Origin: Oscillospiraceae bacterium
GTDB lineage: Bacteria; Bacillota; Clostridia; Saccharofermentanales; Fastidiosipilaceae
Direction of reading: 5' to 3'
DNA: 64,000 nucleotides
Assembly: GCA_029983685.1 (NCBI GenBank)
Contig: JASBZA010000007.1
Coordinates: 1 to 64,000, forward strand
The notes under the pieces are model-generated. The model did no database searches and had not been told where the DNA came from. It saw only the letters and a program-made list of their open reading frames with translations. Shown here one piece after another: positions 36,706-45,403 of this stretch. Positions within the stretch are counted from its first letter, which is position 1, and every line of letters begins with the position of its first letter. Made by a program: the position numbers and the translations under genes.

Positions 36706-38322
36706 ATGGACCAGAATCAGAATTGGCAACACAGGAGTTTCTTGGACGACCGGGAGCAGAATAATCAAGGACACAATCCGGAATCCGATAAGAATACCGG
36801 TGAGGGGCCTGAAAGGCCCGAGTCTCAAGGTCCCAATCAGGGGTCCCAAGAATCCGGCCCGCAAGGTCCGTGGAACCAGCAACAAGGACCCGGTTCCCAG
36901 GGACCTTGGAATCAACAGCAAGGACCCGGTCCTTCCGGACCTAATGCCTATGGACCCAACCCTTACGGCCGCCCCATGCCGGGCAATCTCTACAGACCTC
37001 GCAAGACCAAGACAGCTATCTTCCCTGTCCTTTTAAGTATCTTACTGACTTTTGTGATTACGGCAGGCTCGGTCTGGGCCTTGTCTAGTCAGGGTATCTT
37101 ACCCGGAACAGGCAGAGGAAGTGGGAATTCTTCTATGGATCCGGGCCAAGTAACCGATACCGGCAGTCTGGGTTTATCTATTCATACAGCGGATCCCGAA
37201 GCCAAGATACAGGCGGAGAAGCTGGCGCAGATGATTGAAACGCTTCAGAATAATTACTATAAGGTTTTAAGCCCCTCCGAGATAATTGAAGCCATGGGGA
37301 TCGGCCTGGCTAACAGCATGGACAGCAAATACACCTACTACTTAAGCAGAGAAGATGTACAGGCTTTCATGGAATCTTTGGAAGGCAATTACTCGGGCAT
37401 CGGTGCTACGGTAAGCCAGGACCAGGAGACCAAGCTTTACAGCATTGTGTCCGTTGTAGCCAAGGGTCCTGCCGAGAAGGCCGGCTTGCAGGCGGGCGAT
37501 GTGATTTTCGCCATAGACGGTCAGGCAGCGGAACAATTTGCCAATGTACAGGAATTAGCTAACCGAGTTCGAGGTGAAAAGGGCAGTAAGGTACGTATGA
37601 CCATTATTCGTGACGGTAAGCAGGTGGACGTGACACTTACCAGGGCCCAAGTAGAAGTGGAGTTCATTCACACTAGGATGCTGAATGATTCTGTGGGTTA
37701 CATGCAGATTACCGAGTTTTCCAATAATCTGATTGAGCCTTTTAAAAAGGGTCTTGACGAGCTTCTTAAGGCAGGGGCCAAAGACATTGTCTTCGATCTT
37801 CGTAACAATCCGGGCGGTTCGGCCGAATCGGTTGTAAAGGTTTTGGATCAACTTCTGCCAGAAGAGCTTCTGGTTACGATTAAGGGGCGTGAAAACGGCA
37901 AGCCTTATACCAGAACCTGGGAATCCGGTCCGGATAGAATGGTACCTGATGATATGCGCTACGCTATTTTGGTTAACGGCAACTCCGCCTCGGCATCAGA
38001 GCTTTTCAGCGGTGTTTTACGTGACCACGGCAAGGCGGTCCTGGTGGGAGAGAAGACCTACGGCAAGGGCTCCGGTACATCACTTTATACAATGGATGAC
38101 GGATCCGGCATTAACGTAACCATTTTCAATTACTACTTGCCTTCGGGCGAACTGATAGAAGGTAAGGGACTCCTTCCGGATATTCCGGCCGAAGCCGTCG
38201 ACCCCAAGCATCAGGCTACCCCACTTTATAAATTGGAGCCCAAGGACGATGATGCCCTGACCAAGGCCATTAAGAGTTTGGAAAGCTATAGGAAAGACGC
38301 CGGTGGAGACCACAATCTTTGA
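36706..38322 (+). CDS. C-terminal processing peptidase (S41, CtpA/CtpB-like)
   Basis: This 538-residue membrane-anchored protease has an N-terminal cytoplasmic region (1-100) rich in Gln, Gly, Pro and Asn, including two copies of a 12-residue unit with core GPWNQQQGPG. A membrane segment lies at about 105-127. A PDZ domain (about 225-315) has GPAEKAGLQAGDVI, and an S41 serine protease domain follows. The NGNSASASE stretch (427-432) contains the nucleophile and KTYGKG the general-base Lys454. Such proteases trim or degrade exported proteins, and some act on cell-wall hydrolases. Placement after the ftsEX/M23 unit suggests hydrolase control. AGGAGG precedes the ATG. Confidence 0.92.
   Translation: MDQNQNWQHRSFLDDREQNNQGHNPESDKNTGEGPERPESQGPNQGSQESGPQGPWNQQQGPGSQGPWNQQQGPGPSGPNAYGPNPYGRPMPGNLYRPRKTKTAIFPVLLSILLTFVITAGSVWALSSQGILPGTGRGSGNSSMDPGQVTDTGSLGLSIHTADPEAKIQAEKLAQMIETLQNNYYKVLSPSEIIEAMGIGLANSMDSKYTYYLSREDVQAFMESLEGNYSGIGATVSQDQETKLYSIVSVVAKGPAEKAGLQAGDVIFAIDGQAAEQFANVQELANRVRGEKGSKVRMTIIRDGKQVDVTLTRAQVEVEFIHTRMLNDSVGYMQITEFSNNLIEPFKKGLDELLKAGAKDIVFDLRNNPGGSAESVVKVLDQLLPEELLVTIKGRENGKPYTRTWESGPDRMVPDDMRYAILVNGNSASASELFSGVLRDHGKAVLVGEKTYGKGSGTSLYTMDDGSGINVTIFNYYLPSGELIEGKGLLPDIPAEAVDPKHQATPLYKLEPKDDDALTKAIKSLESYRKDAGGDHNL
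36862..36933 (+). repeat. Tandem 36-base coding repeat in ctpA
   Basis: Two adjacent 36-base units (36862-36897, 36898-36933) encode the Q-GPWNQQQ-GPG pattern. Codon choice differs between copies, so the protein repeat is conserved better than the DNA. Confidence 0.8.
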
Positions 38323-39113
38323 TGAACCCTTACGATATTCTGGCCCCCTTTTATGACCGTTTTCAAGACCGGGCCGAGCCGGAAGCTTGGGCCGGTTTCT
38401 TGAATGATTTATACGAAATGTATGGCCCTGGGGTGAAAGAGGAAAAAGGAGAGGCTCCGCTCGCTTTGGATTTAGGCTGCGGGACCGGACAAGTGGCTTT
38501 GGCCCTCAGTGATATGGGCTATCTGGTTTATGCGGTAGACCTGTCTCAGGGCATGCTGGAAGAAGCGGCTTTCTTAGCGCAAGACCATGTAGGCGACGGG
38601 CCCTTAAATATTCGTTTTGTCCATGCGGATATCAGGGACATAGAGGGCTTTTTGGATATTAAGTTAGCCTATACCAGCCTTGATACCTACAATCACTTGG
38701 ACGAAAAGGGGATGATGCAGAGTCTGGCCTCGGTAGTCGAAACATTGGCACCGGGTGGAATCTTCATCATGGACCTACTGCGTTTAGATTATATGAGAGA
38801 AAGTTTCGGCCAAAGTTTTTACTATGACATCGGTGAGGATTACGCCCTCTTATGGGAAAACCATTACGATGAAAGGCTGAAGAAAAATCGTGCGGATATC
38901 AGCTTGTTCAGCTTGGCGGAAGCAAATGAGGACGGGGACTTCTACCTAAGAGAAGACCTGGAAATAGAAGAATACTATCACGATCCGGGCCGGGTTTTGG
39001 CCGAGCTGGAGAAGCTGGGGACTCGGGCGCGGATTTTACAATTAGATGAAGATAGAAAAGAAGCCTTAGGCGCTTCGGCACGCCATTTTATATTGGCAGA
39101 AAAGAAAGGATAA
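38322..39113 (+). CDS. SAM-dependent methyltransferase (class I)
   Basis: This 263-residue protein has SAM motif I LALDLGCGTGQ, motif II in VYAVDLSQGML, and a motif IV-like DIRDIEGFLDI/LAYTSLDTYNHL segment. The C-terminal region has a strand-rich acidic stretch seen in several Clostridial methyltransferases. The substrate is unknown. The start is the ATG at 38322, which overlaps the ctpA stop (TGATG), so translation is coupled. It is followed by hslO after 3 bases, so this gene is part of a ctpA-methyltransferase-hslO unit. A link to cell-wall or redox stress is only by neighbourhood. Confidence 0.88.
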   Translation: MNPYDILAPFYDRFQDRAEPEAWAGFLNDLYEMYGPGVKEEKGEAPLALDLGCGTGQVALALSDMGYLVYAVDLSQGMLEEAAFLAQDHVGDGPLNIRFVHADIRDIEGFLDIKLAYTSLDTYNHLDEKGMMQSLASVVETLAPGGIFIMDLLRLDYMRESFGQSFYYDIGEDYALLWENHYDERLKKNRADISLFSLAEANEDGDFYLREDLEIEEYYHDPGRVLAELEKLGTRARILQLDEDRKEALGASARHFILAEKKG

Positions 39114-39116
39114 ATT

Positions 39117-40010
39117 ATGTATTTGACCATAGACGGAGACCACATGGTGAGAGCCCTGGCTTTGGATGGCCAGGTCAGACTGACTGCGATTCAAACAACA
39201 GACCTTGTAAGTGAAGCCAGACAGACCCATGATCTAAGTCCCCTGTCAACTGTAGCCTTGGGACGTTTTATGACCGGCTTGGAACTGATGGCCATGGACC
39301 TAAAAAATGAAACGGATGAAATTACCGGAATTATAAAATGCGAAGGCGAATTGGGCGGTATGACGGTCGTCGTTAAGCAAAACGGTGATGTAAAAGGCTT
39401 CGTTCAAAACTCCAAGGTAGCTTCCTATTTTAAAGAAGATGACGCGCACAAGTTTGATGTCCACCGGGCGGTTCAAAACGGTGTCTTAACGATCATCAAG
39501 AGTCAGGCCGGAGCCAATCCTTATTCCGGTAGTGTCCACCTGGTGTCCGGCGAGATTGCCGAGGACTTGACCTATTATATGGCCAGTTCCGAACAGATTC
39601 CTACCATCCTCGGCTTGGGCGTCCTCTTGGACTCTAATGGGGTGAAGCACTCGGGCGGTTATTTGGTTCAACCTATGCCGGGCGCTTCGGAAGAGGTATT
39701 GACCTATCTGGAGCAAAGAATATCTGCCTTCCCCGATGTCTCTTATTTGATGGAAGAGGGCTTTAATCCGGCACAGATTCTGGACTTGTTTATAGGGGAC
39801 CCGGAGATTGATTATCTGGAAGTTAAGCCGGTCCGCTATCAGTGTGATTGCAATAAAGACAGGATTAGTCGGGCTTTGGCCACCTTATCAAAGAATGACT
39901 TGGATGAACTGGCCGAAGAAGACAAGGATGTCGAAGTACACTGCGAATTCTGCAATACGGATTATGTTTTCAGCGTAGATGAAATTCGCTCGTTAATTGC
40001 ACAAAAATAG
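39117..40010 (+). CDS. hslO: Redox-regulated chaperone Hsp33
   Basis: This 297-residue chaperone holds unfolding proteins under oxidative stress. The C-terminal zinc switch is visible: Cys243 and Cys245 in QCDCNKDR, and Cys276 and Cys279 in HCEFCN, the CxC/CxxC pattern that releases zinc on disulfide formation. The N-terminal fold spans about 1-185. The gene is 3 bases after the methyltransferase gene with a weak AAAGGA site, so translational coupling is likely. It is the last gene before the ribosomal cluster, which has its own promoter. Confidence 0.96.
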   Translation: MYLTIDGDHMVRALALDGQVRLTAIQTTDLVSEARQTHDLSPLSTVALGRFMTGLELMAMDLKNETDEITGIIKCEGELGGMTVVVKQNGDVKGFVQNSKVASYFKEDDAHKFDVHRAVQNGVLTIIKSQAGANPYSGSVHLVSGEIAEDLTYYMASSEQIPTILGLGVLLDSNGVKHSGGYLVQPMPGASEEVLTYLEQRISAFPDVSYLMEEGFNPAQILDLFIGDPEIDYLEVKPVRYQCDCNKDRISRALATLSKNDLDELAEEDKDVEVHCEFCNTDYVFSVDEIRSLIAQK

Positions 40011-40051
40011 AAAAATAAGGCCAAAAGTCCGTAAATAGGCGAATTTGGCCC

Positions 40052-40080
40052 TTGAACTAATGTAAAAATTCATATACAAT
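40052..40080 (+). promoter_or_regulatory. Promoter of the S10 operon
   Basis: TTGAAC (40052-40057), 17 bases, then TACAAT (40075-40080). Initiation near 40087 gives a leader of about 265 nt before rpsJ. Confidence 0.8.
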
Positions 40081-40086
40081 AGCTCG

Positions 40087-40353
40087 GCATGTTCAAAAAT
40101 CATGCAGAAAAGGAAGTTGGAGATTGCCACTGTGACAGCTGCATAGTGATGGTGGGTAACTTCAGCGGATTAGTTAGGTCCTAAGAGACATGACGACAGG
40201 TAGAACCTGGTGGGCAGCGGATGTCGGTTGAGCCGGCATGAACCCGGGAGGACTTCTTTAGGAAGAGTCTTGAACGGGTTTTATGATGGGCAGACAAGAA
40301 ACGCCCGGTAAGGTAATAACCTGTAGCAGCAAAACAAGGAGGAAGAAAAGAGA
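40087..40353 (+). ncRNA. Structured S10-operon leader RNA, family not recognised
   Basis: The roughly 265-base leader is more GC-rich than most other spacers and contains many helices. GCATG/CATGC lies at 40087-40105 and CACT/AGTG near 40128-40148. CAGGT-AGA-ACCTG is found at 40196-40208 and ATGTCGG-TTGAG-CCGGCAT at about 40221-40239. AACCCG/CGGGTT encloses GAC-TCTT/AAGA-GTC at 40241-40280. GGGC/GCCC spans 40288-40306 and AGGT-AATA-ACCT is near 40310-40322. The last part reaches the AGGAGG of rpsJ. It lacks the SRP, RNase P, tmRNA and T-box landmarks I looked for. An autoregulatory leader binding a ribosomal protein is the likeliest reading, by analogy to the E. coli S10 leader (L4), but this is inference. 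Confidence 0.65.
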
Positions 40354-40665
40354 ATGGCTAGCAATCAAAAGATTCGTATCAGATTAAAGGCTTATGATCA
40401 CAAGGTATTGGATAGTTCTGCCGAGAGAATTGCGGAGACGGCAAAACGTACGGGTGCAAGTATTTCAGGACCTATCCCTTTGCCGACCGACAAGGAGATT
40501 GTAACGATTTTGAGATCTCCCCATAAGCATAAGGACTCCAGAGAGCAGTTCGAAATGCGTACACATAAGCGCCTGATTGATATTTTGGCACCTAACCAGA
40601 AAACGGTAGAAGCTCTTATGAAGCTTGACATGCCGGCAGGTGTAAACATCGAGATTAAGCTGTAA
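40354..40665 (+). CDS. rpsJ: 30S ribosomal protein S10
   Basis: This is a 103-residue S10 with the family features [14 protein letters not shown] at the start, [36 protein letters not shown] and a [10 protein letters not shown] end, given here only as landmarks. It belongs to the 30S head and also, as NusE, to transcription antitermination complexes. It is the first gene of the S10 operon, separated from rplC by 78 bases that hold a hairpin. Confidence 0.98.
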   Translation: MASNQKIRIRLKAYDHKVLDSSAERIAETAKRTGASISGPIPLPTDKEIVTILRSPHKHKDSREQFEMRTHKRLIDILAPNQKTVEALMKLDMPAGVNIEIKL

Positions 40666-40666
40666 G

Positions 40667-40734
40667 CCGTTTCCTTTATTGGAACGGTGGTCAATGTTCA
40701 CCAGAAGTAGTGAACCAATAACCAAAGAGAGGAT
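40667..40734 (+). other. Intercistronic hairpins between rpsJ and rplC
   Basis: CCGTTTCC/GGAACGG (40667-40687, one bulge) and GTTCAC/GTGAAC (40696-40715, eight-base loop) form stems in the spacer. The second is extended by GGT/ACC across an internal loop. No T-run. It could modulate expression of rplC or protect mRNA; this is inference. Confidence 0.45.
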
Positions 40735-40743
40735 ATGAAGAAG

Positions 40744-41394
40744 ATGAGTAAATTCATGTTAGGCAGAAAAGCCGGTATGACCCAGATCTTCGACGAGGCG
40801 GGCAAGGTAATCCCTGTTACCGTTATTGCTTGCGGTCCCGTGACCGTAATCTCTAAGAAGACGATGGAGAAAGACGGCTACCAGGCCATCCAAGTAGCCT
40901 ACGAAGAGGTGAAAGAGAACAAGCTCAACAAACCCCAGAAGGGTCAGTTCGAAAAGGCTCAAACCGCAACTTTCCGTAACTTAGCCGAATTCAGAGTCGA
41001 CGATTTAGATCAATACGAGATCGGTCAGGAAATTAACTTAGCCGATATGTTCCAAGTAGGGGACGCTGTCGATGTTCGCGGCAAGTCTAAAGGTAAGGGT
41101 TTCCAAGGTAACGTTAAACGTCACGGCCAAAAGGGCGGTTTGGAAGCTCACGGTTCTAAATATCACAGACGAGTGGGTTCTATGGGATCGTCTGCTACCC
41201 CCAGTAGAGTACGTAAGGGTAAGAAGATGCCCGGTCAGATGGGTAACAAGATGATTTCCGTATTGAACTTAGATGTAGCCTTCGTAGACGGGGAACGTAA
41301 TATTCTGGCTGTAAAAGGTGCCATCCCCGGTTCTAACGGCAACTTGGTGACCATTACAGATTCTGTAAAAGTCAATAAAGTGGCTAAGGCTTAA
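40744..41394 (+). CDS. rplC: 50S ribosomal protein L3
   Basis: This is a 216-residue L3 (from the ATG at 40744, giving MSKFMLGRKAGMTQIF, the usual family start). An ATG at 40735 is only 2 bases from GAGG and would add MKK. The globular domain and the extended arm (KSKGKGFQGNVKRHGQKGG, HRRVGSMGSS) that reaches the peptidyl-transferase region are intact. It is an early assembly protein of the 50S subunit. Confidence 0.96.
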   Translation: MSKFMLGRKAGMTQIFDEAGKVIPVTVIACGPVTVISKKTMEKDGYQAIQVAYEEVKENKLNKPQKGQFEKAQTATFRNLAEFRVDDLDQYEIGQEINLADMFQVGDAVDVRGKSKGKGFQGNVKRHGQKGGLEAHGSKYHRRVGSMGSSATPSRVRKGKKMPGQMGNKMISVLNLDVAFVDGERNILAVKGAIPGSNGNLVTITDSVKVNKVAKA

Positions 41395-41405
41395 GGAGGA
41401 AAACA

Positions 41406-42029
41406 ATGGCTAAAATTGATTTATATAACCAAGAAGGCAAAGTTGTAGGCGATTACGAATTAAGTGATGCCATTTTTGCCATCGAGCCCAATGAAGACGT
41501 CGTTTTACAAGTACTTAAGGCTCAATTAGCCAATCGTCGTCAGGGAACCGCTAAAACCAAGACCAGAGCCGAAGTCAGAGGCGGAGGCAAGAAGCCTTGG
41601 CGCCAAAAGGGTACAGGTCGTGCCAGACACGGTTCTACCAGATCACCAATTTGGGTAGGCGGCGGTGTGTCTTTTGGTCCGGTGCCCAGAAGCTACAAGC
41701 AGAAGGTCAATAAGAAGCAACGTCGTTTGGCTATCAAGTCTGTCTTGAGCAACAAACTTACGAACAACAAGGTCGTGGTTTTGGATGAACTGAAGTTTGA
41801 CCAACCTAAGACCAAGGACTTCGCTAAGGTTTTAGAGAATCTCAAGATTCAGGATTCCGTTTTGGTAGTAGTCGATAAGAACGATGAGAACACGGTCTTA
41901 TCCGCCAGAAATCTTAAGGGTGTAAGGCTTACTACCTACAATGCAATTAATGTTTTTGACCTGCTGAAGTATGACACCTTTGTCATGACCAAGGCCGGTG
42001 CCGATAAGATTGAGGAGGTTTACGCTTAA
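41406..42029 (+). CDS. rplD: 50S ribosomal protein L4
   Basis: This 207-residue L4 has the long internal loop (about 45-100, rich in Arg/Lys/Gly, including [18 protein letters not shown]) that lines the exit tunnel. L4 is the E. coli S10-operon repressor, so it is the first candidate to bind the leader upstream of rpsJ. It overlaps rplW by one base (TAATG). Confidence 0.97.
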   Translation: MAKIDLYNQEGKVVGDYELSDAIFAIEPNEDVVLQVLKAQLANRRQGTAKTKTRAEVRGGGKKPWRQKGTGRARHGSTRSPIWVGGGVSFGPVPRSYKQKVNKKQRRLAIKSVLSNKLTNNKVVVLDELKFDQPKTKDFAKVLENLKIQDSVLVVVDKNDENTVLSARNLKGVRLTTYNAINVFDLLKYDTFVMTKAGADKIEEVYA

Positions 42030-42382
42030 TGAAATCGCCACAAGAAATTATCATTAAACCTATTATTACAGAGCATTCGACTGACGGTTTAGCAGATGGT
42101 GTATACACCTTCGAAGTTGCTAAGGATGCGACCAAGCCGGAGATTCGTCAGGCTGTAGAAAAACTTTTCGGTGTAAAAGTTTTGAAGGTTAATACCATCA
42201 ATGTTCGCGGTAAAGAGAAGAGAATGGGCTACACCAAGGGCCACACCCCTTCTATCAAGAAGGCTATGGTCACCATCGACTTGGAGCCCGGCCAGGAGAC
42301 CTACTTAGGTGAAGGCGGTAAGGAAGTCAGTGTCGACCGCAAATACAAGACCTCTATCGAGGAATTGGGCATAGGCCAATAG
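42029..42382 (+). CDS. rplW: 50S ribosomal protein L23
   Basis: This 117-residue L23 has the family opening IIIKPIITEHS and the arm with VKVLKVNTINVRGKEKRMG. At the tunnel exit it docks trigger factor and SRP. Its start overlaps the rplD stop by one base and uses no strong Shine-Dalgarno of its own, suggesting coupling. The C-terminal tail is longer than in E. coli (100 residues) by about 15. Confidence 0.97.
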   Translation: MKSPQEIIIKPIITEHSTDGLADGVYTFEVAKDATKPEIRQAVEKLFGVKVLKVNTINVRGKEKRMGYTKGHTPSIKKAMVTIDLEPGQETYLGEGGKEVSVDRKYKTSIEELGIGQ

Positions 42383-42409
42383 TGACACGAGTAGAGAAGG
42401 AGAGATAAC

Positions 42410-43249
42410 ATGCCAGTAAAGAATTACAAACCTACATCTCCCGCTAGAAGACTGATGTCTGTGGCAGACTACTCAGTCTTAACGAAGAAGGCACCGGAGA
42501 AAAATCTCCTGGTTCCCCGTAAGAAGACTGCCGGCAGAAACAACTACGGCAGAATCACGGTTCGTCACATTGGCGGTGGGAACAAAAATAAGATTAGATT
42601 AATTGATTGGAAGAGAAACGATAAGGATAATATTCCGGCCAAAGTAGTAGCTCTGGAATATGATCCCAACAGAACCGCTTATTTGGCTCTTATCCAATAT
42701 GTAGACGGCGAGAAGCGTTACATCATCGCACCCGAAGGCCTCAAGGTAGGTGATCAGGTGATGAGCGGTGACGAAGCCGAAATCAAAGTCGGCAACAGCA
42801 AAGAATTAAGCCAAATCCCGGTCGGTTCCGTTATTCACAACATCGAATTAAAGCCGGGCTATGGTGCCCAGATGGTTAAGAGTGCCGGCGCCAGTGCTCA
42901 GTTGACCGCTAAAGAAGGCAAGTTTGCCTCGGTCCGCCTCCCTTCGGGTGAGGTCCGCCTGGTCCACTTAAACTGCCGGGCCACAATCGGAGCCGTAGGC
43001 AACAGAGAACACGAAAACGTCCGTGTCGGTAAGGCCGGTAAGACCCGTCATAAGGGTATTCGTCCTACCGTCCGTGGTGTGGTTATGAACCCTGTTGACC
43101 ACCCCCACGGTGGTGGTGAAGGTAAGTCACCTATCGGTCGTCCCTCTCCTGTTACACCTTGGGGTCAGAAGACTCTGGGTTACAAGACCAGGAAGAAGAA
43201 CAAGAAGTCCGATAAGTACATTGTCAGCAGAAGGAAGCAAGGGAGGTAA
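42410..43249 (+). CDS. rplB: 50S ribosomal protein L2
   Basis: This 279-residue L2 is standard in length. Landmarks include [16 protein letters not shown], the peptidyl-transferase-region histidine in [12 protein letters not shown], and a basic C-terminus. It is needed for subunit joining and tRNA binding. AAGGAG stands before the ATG, and rpsS follows 3 bases after the stop. Confidence 0.98.
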   Translation: MPVKNYKPTSPARRLMSVADYSVLTKKAPEKNLLVPRKKTAGRNNYGRITVRHIGGGNKNKIRLIDWKRNDKDNIPAKVVALEYDPNRTAYLALIQYVDGEKRYIIAPEGLKVGDQVMSGDEAEIKVGNSKELSQIPVGSVIHNIELKPGYGAQMVKSAGASAQLTAKEGKFASVRLPSGEVRLVHLNCRATIGAVGNREHENVRVGKAGKTRHKGIRPTVRGVVMNPVDHPHGGGEGKSPIGRPSPVTPWGQKTLGYKTRKKNKKSDKYIVSRRKQGR

Positions 43250-43252
43250 GGA

Positions 43253-43528
43253 ATGAGTCGCTCAACTAAAAAAGGTTTTTATGTAGAAGAATCCCTCATG
43301 AAGCGTATCGAGCAGATGAATGCCAACAATGAGAAGAAAGTTGTCAAGACTTGGTCCAGAGCCTCGACGATCTTCCCTGAGATGGTAGGTCATACCATCG
43401 CCGTTCATGACGGAAGAAAACACGTACCGGTCTACATTACGGAAGATATGGTAGGCCACAAACTGGGAGAATTCGCTTTGACCAGAACATTTAGAGGACA
43501 CGGCAAGGGTGCCGATTCCAGAATCTAA
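43253..43528 (+). CDS. rpsS: 30S ribosomal protein S19
   Basis: This 91-residue S19 has [10 protein letters not shown] at the start and the family signature [22 protein letters not shown], here given by its start [13 protein letters not shown]. It forms the head of the 30S subunit with S13. It lies between L2 and L22 as in most bacteria. Confidence 0.98.
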   Translation: MSRSTKKGFYVEESLMKRIEQMNANNEKKVVKTWSRASTIFPEMVGHTIAVHDGRKHVPVYITEDMVGHKLGEFALTRTFRGHGKGADSRI

Positions 43529-43545
43529 GGAAGGAGGATAAGACT

Positions 43546-44025
43546 TTGGCTAAGAATAAATTCAGCATTTCATACTTACAAGAGAACCGAGCAGAAGTCT
43601 TGGCTATGTACCAAGAGGAAAACAGAACCAAGTCCAACCGCCTCCCCATTTTGACCAAGAAGCAAAAGAAGGCTTTAGGCATCGGTAAGGACCGTGGTGT
43701 GGCTAAGGTAGATAACATCCGTGTTGCTCCTCGTAAGGTTCAAATCGTTTTGGATCAGATTAGAGGTAAGGACGTAAACGAAGCTTTGGCTATCCTGCGC
43801 TATACCGACAAGGCCGCCAGTGAGCCTCTGCTTAAGCTGTTAGAGTCTGCTACAGCTAATGCGGTAAACAATAACGGCTTGAATCCCGATGACCTTTATG
43901 TTGCTGAGTGCCAACTGGGCAAGGGTATCGTCTATAAGAGATATCGTCCCAGAGGTAAGGGGAGTGCAACTCCTATTCTGAAGAGAACAAGCAATATCAA
44001 GTTGGTCGTTAAGGAAAGAGAATAG
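43546..44025 (+). CDS. rplV: 50S ribosomal protein L22 with N-terminal extension
   Basis: This 159-residue protein has a normal L22 core beginning near residue 49 (RGVAKVDNIRVAPRKVQIV), including the exit-tunnel beta-hairpin and KRYRPRGKGSA. In front is an extra region of about 48 residues (KNKFSISYLQENRAEVLAMY, then a Lys/Asn-rich stretch) that ordinary 110-residue L22 lacks. The start is TTG at 43546 with AGGAGG 8 bases upstream, so the extension is probably translated. It contacts all six 23S domains and shapes the tunnel. Confidence 0.93.
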   Translation: MAKNKFSISYLQENRAEVLAMYQEENRTKSNRLPILTKKQKKALGIGKDRGVAKVDNIRVAPRKVQIVLDQIRGKDVNEALAILRYTDKAASEPLLKLLESATANAVNNNGLNPDDLYVAECQLGKGIVYKRYRPRGKGSATPILKRTSNIKLVVKERE

Positions 44026-44037
44026 GGGGTTCACAGC

Positions 44038-44769
44038 ATGGGTCAAAAAGTTAATCCGCATGGTTTACGTGTAGGTGTTATTAAAGATTGGAATACAAAA
44101 TGGTACGCCGATAAGAAGGACTTCTCTAAGTATTTAGTAGAAGACAATGCCATTAGAAACTTCATCAAAGAAGAGCTCTATGACACCGGCATTTCCGAAA
44201 TCTATATCGAGCGTAAGGGTGATGAGAAGACCACCATCACCATCTTCACCGGCAAGCCCGGTATGATCATCGGCCGTCAAGGTGCCGGTATCGAAGAGCT
44301 TAAGCAAAAGTTATACAAGAAATTCAAGAAGGATTTCTTTATCAACGTTAACGAAGCCGGTAACCCGGACACTGTTGCTCAGCTCGTAGCCGAGAACATT
44401 GCTTCTCAGTTAGAAAGAAGAATTTCTTTCCGTAGAGCCATGAAACAGAGCATTTCCAGAGCCATGAAGGCCGGTGTTAAGGGTATCAAGTGCCAGACCA
44501 GCGGCCGTTTGGGCGGTGCTGAAATGGCCAGAACCGAGCATTATCATGAAGGAACCATTCCTCTGCAGACTTTAAGAGCTGACATTGATTATGGTTTCGC
44601 AGAAGCTAAGACTACCTACGGTCGTATCGGCTGTAAGGTTTGGATCTATAAGGGCGAAGTCTTGAAGGGCATGGAGCAGGAAGCTTTGGCCAACCGCAAT
44701 GACAACAGAGGTCGCCGCAGAGCGCCGAATAATCGCGCTAGAAATAATCGAGACGGAGGTGCAAATTAA
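44038..44769 (+). CDS. rpsC: 30S ribosomal protein S3
   Basis: This 243-residue S3 has [17 protein letters not shown] at the start, a KH domain with [15 protein letters not shown] and the C-terminal domain around [21 protein letters not shown] basic, Asn-rich tail of about 25 residues ([14 protein letters not shown]) extends past the usual length of about 215. Its helicase-like role at the mRNA entry is known. It overlaps rplP by one base. Confidence 0.97.
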   Translation: MGQKVNPHGLRVGVIKDWNTKWYADKKDFSKYLVEDNAIRNFIKEELYDTGISEIYIERKGDEKTTITIFTGKPGMIIGRQGAGIEELKQKLYKKFKKDFFINVNEAGNPDTVAQLVAENIASQLERRISFRRAMKQSISRAMKAGVKGIKCQTSGRLGGAEMARTEHYHEGTIPLQTLRADIDYGFAEAKTTYGRIGCKVWIYKGEVLKGMEQEALANRNDNRGRRRAPNNRARNNRDGGAN

Positions 44770-45197
44770 TGTTACTCCCGAAAAGAGTTAAGTACAGAAG
44801 AGTCCACAGAGGTCGTATGAAGGGTAAGGCTACCCGCGGTAACGAAGTAACTTACGGCGATTTTGGCCTGGTTGCTATGGAACCTTGCTGGGTTGAGAGT
44901 AAGCAGATCGAGGCCGCCCGTATTGCCATCAACCGTAGATTACGTAGAGGCGGTAAGGTTTGGATCAAGATCTTCCCGGACAAGCCCGTTACGAAGAAAC
45001 CTGCTGAAGTTCGTATGGGTAAAGGTAAAGGTTCACCCGAGTATTGGGTAGCAGTCGTAAAACCGGGCCGTGTGATGTTTGAAGTCGCCGGTGTTCCGGA
45101 AGCAGAAGCCAAAAGAGCTTTACAGTTAGCTTCTTATAAGCTGCCTGTTAAGACCAAAATAGTTAAAAAAGGAGAGGAGAGCATAAATGAAAACTAG
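44769..45197 (+). CDS. rplP: 50S ribosomal protein L16
   Basis: This 142-residue L16 has the family start [19 protein letters not shown] and [15 protein letters not shown] near the peptidyl-transferase centre. The start overlaps the rpsC stop (TAATG) and the end overlaps rpmC by 11 bases, so three genes are translationally coupled. Confidence 0.98.
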   Translation: MLLPKRVKYRRVHRGRMKGKATRGNEVTYGDFGLVAMEPCWVESKQIEAARIAINRRLRRGGKVWIKIFPDKPVTKKPAEVRMGKGKGSPEYWVAVVKPGRVMFEVAGVPEAEAKRALQLASYKLPVKTKIVKKGEESINEN

Positions 45198-45393
45198 CGA
45201 ACTCAGACAGAAGTCTGTCGAAGAACTGAATCAAGAACTGGTCTCTCTCCAAGACGAACTCTTTAAATTGCGTTTTCAACACGCTACCCACAGGTTGGAG
45301 AATCCTATTCAGCTGCGTGACACCAAGCGTGACATCGCCCGTGTGAAAACCATCATCAGAGAGCTAGAAATCCAAGCTGAGAAGCAGGCATAG
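45187..45393 (+). CDS. rpmC: 50S ribosomal protein L29
   Basis: This 68-residue, mainly two-helix L29 has the core [20 protein letters not shown] and a C-terminal [10 protein letters not shown]. It starts within the last codons of rplP behind GGAGAGGAG and precedes rpsQ by 10 bases. At the exit tunnel it sits beside L23. Confidence 0.97.
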   Translation: MKTSELRQKSVEELNQELVSLQDELFKLRFQHATHRLENPIQLRDTKRDIARVKTIIRELEIQAEKQA

Positions 45394-45403
45394 GGGGTAA
45401 GAC

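Noticed and set aside
40087..40353. Leader RNA as SRP RNA, RNase P RNA, tmRNA or a T-box
   Set aside because: The conserved motifs (for example the T-box AGGGTGG sequence, the SRP apical GGTGCT region, the RNase P GAGGAAAGTCC start) are not present.
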